42,588 nt of DNA, from positions 1 through 42,588 of the forward strand of contig NZ_ANBD01000140.1 in NCBI RefSeq assembly GCF_000341005.1. Direction: 5' to 3'. Position 1 is the first letter of the stretch. The number at the start of each line of letters is the position of its first letter. Shown here piece by piece: positions 40,644 to 42,588 of this stretch. The position numbers and the translations under genes were made by a program. The notes under the pieces are model-generated. The model made no database searches and was not told where the DNA came from. It worked only from the letters and a program-made list of their open reading frames with translations. Source of the stretch: Nocardiopsis alkaliphila YIM 80379. Lineage in GTDB: Bacteria > Actinomycetota > Actinomycetes > Streptosporangiales > Streptosporangiaceae.

Positions 40644-40674
40644 CCAGGGCGGCGAGCGACCGGAGGCCGCCTGG
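40644..40674 (+). terminator. Hairpin after the SBF-like gene
   Basis: CCAGG(G)CGGC pairs with GCCGCCTGG at 40644-40674 with one bulged base, directly after the stop codon. The rest of the gap to 40878 holds no recognisable gene. Confidence 0.55.
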
Positions 40675-40878
40675 CCCGACGGCTCCGGTAGGAATTCCAG
40701 CTCCCGCCCCAGCGTCGACGGAGGCGGCCCAGGTGACCATCTTCGCCAAGGCCCACTGCACGGGTCGAGGGTGAACCCTGATTCCTGGATGCTCGTCGGC
40801 TTGCGCGTTTCACGCATGGCCGGTGCCCGGGGTTCGGAGACGTTCGCGTTCTTGAAGGGCGTCTTTGCTCCTGAGAAT

Positions 40879-40907
40879 AGTTTTTACAACCTCTGGTTGG
40901 ATAAACT
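40879..40907 (+). promoter_or_regulatory. 29 bp dyad directly upstream of the ferredoxin gene
   Basis: AGTTT-TTA-CAACC (40879-40891), TCT, GGTTG-GAT-AAACT (40895-40907): outer and inner arms are perfect, with a 3 bp imperfect segment between. It ends 7 nt before the start codon in an AT-rich patch. The regulator encoded just downstream of the ferredoxin is the likely binder. Confidence 0.65.
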
Positions 40908-40914
40908 CTGGAGC

Positions 40915-41274
40915 ATGACCTACGTGATCGCTCAACCGTGTGTGGACGTCCTGGACCGCTCCTGCGTGGACGAGTGCCCGGTCGACTGCATCTACGAGGG
41001 CTCCCGAGCCCTGTACATCCATCCCGACGAGTGCATCGACTGCGGTGCCTGCGAACCGGTGTGCCCGGTCGAGGCCATCTACTACGAGGACGACCTGCCG
41101 GAAGAGTTCGGACCATACCTGGCCGACAACGCGGTGTTCTTCGCCACGCCGTTGCCCGGCCGTGAACAGGCCTTGGGCTCCCCCGGTGGCGCCGACGACA
41201 TCGGCCCCCTGGGAGTGGACACCCCGCTGGTCGCGGGCCTGCCCTCAGCGGATCCGGGAAAGGAAACGGGTTGA
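40915..41274 (+). CDS. 7Fe ferredoxin ([3Fe-4S][4Fe-4S])
   Basis: 119 residues from ATG 40915. CVDVLDRSCVDECPVDC gives the C-x7-C-x3-C arrangement of a [3Fe-4S] plus one [4Fe-4S] ligand, and CIDCGACEPVCPVEA supplies the C-x2-C-x2-C-x3-CP motif, as in the FdxA/FdxC ferredoxins of mycobacteria and streptomycetes. Low-potential electron carrier in the cytosol, for instance for P450s or oxidoreductases. The C-terminal tail beyond 95 (EQALGSPGGADDIG ...) is flexible. It overlaps the next gene start (TTGA). Confidence 0.95.
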   Translation: MTYVIAQPCVDVLDRSCVDECPVDCIYEGSRALYIHPDECIDCGACEPVCPVEAIYYEDDLPEEFGPYLADNAVFFATPLPGREQALGSPGGADDIGPLGVDTPLVAGLPSADPGKETG

Positions 41275-41930
41275 TCGAGTCAAAGGTGGACCAGCGTCTC
41301 ACGGGACGCCGCGCGGAGGTGTTACGCCTCCTGCGTGACACCCGCCGGCCCATGGAGATCACCGAGATCGCCGAGCGGCTCGACGTCCACGCCAACACCG
41401 TTCGCTTCCACTTGGAGACCTTGGTCGCCAACGGCCAGGTCGAACACGTGACCACCGACCGCGGCGTTCCCGGACGCCCGGCCCGCCGGTACCGTCCGGT
41501 TCGGGGCATGGACCCGAAGGGGCCGCGACGCTATCGGGCGTTGGCCGAGGCGCTCGTCGAAAGCCTCTGCGCCACACCCGACGCGCGAAACCGGGCGATC
41601 GAGGCCGGTCGTTCATGGGGACGCGGGCAGGCGTCCCGGACCGCGACGACGGCCGAACCCTCTGAATCGATCGCGCTGCTGATGCGGTTGCTCGACGAAC
41701 TGGATTTCGCTCCCGAGCGCCCCTTGACCGACCCGCAGAACATCGGCCTGCGGAACTGCCCGTTCCTGGAACTGGCCGCAGAGCGGCGCGAGGTGGTGTG
41801 TTCCCTGCACCTGGGCCTCATGCGAGGTGCGTTGGAGACGTGGAACTCACCCCTCACGGTCGACCGTCTGGACGCCTTCGTGGAACCGGACCTGTGCTCG
41901 GCCCACCTCGCCTCCGTCGAAGCCTCGTAG
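41271..41930 (+). CDS. SufR-like winged-helix regulator, probable Fe-S protein
   Basis: 219 residues, start TTG 41271 in a TTGA overlap with the ferredoxin stop, with AAAGGA 7 nt upstream. N-terminal winged helix: RRPMEITEIAERLDVHANTV then RFHLETLVANGQVEHV. C-terminal half contains LRNCPFLELAAERREVVCSL with Cys163 and Cys177, His180, and Cys209 in EPDLCSAH: a spacing like that of SufR, the Fe-S-sensing repressor. Coupling to a ferredoxin gene suggests that it senses cluster supply or oxidation and controls this pair via the dyad at 40879-40907. Confidence 0.82.
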   Translation: MIESKVDQRLTGRRAEVLRLLRDTRRPMEITEIAERLDVHANTVRFHLETLVANGQVEHVTTDRGVPGRPARRYRPVRGMDPKGPRRYRALAEALVESLCATPDARNRAIEAGRSWGRGQASRTATTAEPSESIALLMRLLDELDFAPERPLTDPQNIGLRNCPFLELAAERREVVCSLHLGLMRGALETWNSPLTVDRLDAFVEPDLCSAHLASVEAS

Positions 41931-41937
41931 GGGCGGT

Positions 41938-42528
41938 TCAGTACTCACGCAGGCGGGCGACGTTGCCGAGCCAGTCGTCGATGAGTCGATCCTCCAGGCT
42001 CTGGTCGGTACGCATGATGCGAGTGAGTTCGAGGCCGCGGACCAACGCCATCAGGGATTCGAAGGCGATCTTGGCCGTTTCGGGGTCGGCGATGCCCGCG
42101 TGCTCGTTGAACAGGCCCCGAAGCGCCGAACCGAGCCTGCGCTCCGCGGGCAACAACGCGGCGCGCAGCTGTTCGTCGGTGCGTGAAGCGGTCCACAGCT
42201 CGATGGCGGCCTGGAAAGGTGGCCCGGCCATCACCGACCGGATGGCCCGCACCATCTGTTCCAGGGCCTGGGACCCCTCGCCCAGGTCCGCGACCAGTTC
42301 ACTGAATTCACGCAGCCGCATCTCGGCGATGTGGTGGATGGCGGCCACGAGCAGCTCCGACTTGGATCCGAAGTGGTGCAGCAGGGCACCCCGGGACACC
42401 CCCGCCTCATCCTGGATCCGCTGCGTCGTCGTGCCCGCGTACCCATGGGTCACCAAACAGCGGATCGTCGCGTCGAGAAGCGCCTCATGGGTTCTGGCGC
42501 GCTGTTCCTTACGGGTCAGGCCACTCAC
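41938..42528 (-). CDS. TetR-family transcriptional regulator
   Basis: 196 residues from GTG 42528 (MSGLTRKEQRARTHEALLDA); GTG 42537 is a near alternative. TetR helix-turn-helix: CLVTHGYAGTTTQRIQDEAG then VSRGALLHHFGSKSELLVAA. The ligand domain (60-196) is divergent: MVRAIRSVMAGPPFQAAIEL ... LMALVRGLELTRIMR. It converges on the SufR-like gene with a 7 nt gap. Its target probably lies beyond the right edge, since no gene is visible in 42529-42588. Confidence 0.9.
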   Translation of the reverse strand: MSGLTRKEQRARTHEALLDATIRCLVTHGYAGTTTQRIQDEAGVSRGALLHHFGSKSELLVAAIHHIAEMRLREFSELVADLGEGSQALEQMVRAIRSVMAGPPFQAAIELWTASRTDEQLRAALLPAERRLGSALRGLFNEHAGIADPETAKIAFESLMALVRGLELTRIMRTDQSLEDRLIDDWLGNVARLREY

Positions 42529-42588
42529 GTCCCACACCCTAACGAGACGGGGACGTGCCCGAGGGCGCGGGCGGCCCCGCCGATCGTC

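Noticed and set aside
39580-41274. 564-codon plus-strand frame ending with the ferredoxin
   Set aside because: Only the last 119 codons are protein-like; the rest is an out-of-frame read of the SBF-like transporter gene.

Overview
The window is GC-rich DNA of a filamentous-type actinobacterium. The signs are strong G/C third-position bias, many GTG and TTG starts, long chains of 1-4 nt overlapping genes, and families typical of Streptosporangiales such as the XRE regulator plus flavoprotein pair, 7Fe ferredoxin and small Tol-annotated proteins. A Nocardiopsis-like genome is my best guess; this is inference from gene style, not from a marker gene. The region is accessory in character: catabolic islands, an arsenic island, two apparently undescribed oxidative enzyme operons, and several gene and transposon relics.

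Layout. 1-1144: XRE regulator (cut by the left edge) and a flavoprotein, then a relic of a glycyl-tRNA synthetase alpha subunit. 1701-3422: a group II PLP amino-acid decarboxylase. 3886-8917: arsenic resistance island with an ArsR-acetyltransferase fusion diverging from an ArsO-like flavoprotein with a cysteine-rich tail, then arsR-acr3, a decayed arsC copy and an intact arsC. 9303-11075: secreted pectate lyase with LacI-type operators and a strong terminator. 11087-12180: gene debris and a SMI1/KNR4 protein.

12356-19877: a divergent catabolic cluster. One arm (minus) encodes deacetylase, PLP ammonia-lyase/deaminase, RidA and a sodium-solute symporter. The other arm (plus) encodes 2-keto-3-deoxygluconate (KDG) kinase, an IclR regulator and KDPG aldolase. 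Read together they spell uptake of an N-acylated amino-sugar acid, most plausibly N-acetyl-D-glucosaminate from oxidised chitin, then deacetylation, deamination to KDG, phosphorylation and cleavage to pyruvate and glyceraldehyde-3-phosphate. An IS605/TnpB-derived scrap has landed between iclR and the aldolase.

20070-22921: a translationally coupled four-gene operon (HemK2-like methyltransferase, CDGSH iron-sulfur protein, haem-oxygenase-like diiron enzyme, EgtD-like methyltransferase). 23002-29449: a five-gene overlapping operon on the minus strand (two GMC oxidoreductases, a sorbitol-dehydrogenase-type small subunit, a VioB-like ferritin-fold protein and an acetoacetate-decarboxylase-like protein). 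These two convergent operons share a terminator and are the best candidates for undescribed chemistry.

29450-31640 is gene-poor, with an AT-rich block, a small Tol-annotated gene, a small MerR-type gene and about 600 bp of unexplained, hairpin-rich DNA. 32005-36323: MerR regulator, SulP anion transporter behind a MerR-like palindrome, and a BCCT transporter. 36625-37566: MarR regulator divergent from a SnoaL-like gene with two operators on the promoter. 37567-38268: an internally deleted, frameshifted IS481-family element flanked by CTAG. 38653-42528: membrane protein, SBF-like transporter, ferredoxin plus SufR-like regulator, and a TetR regulator.
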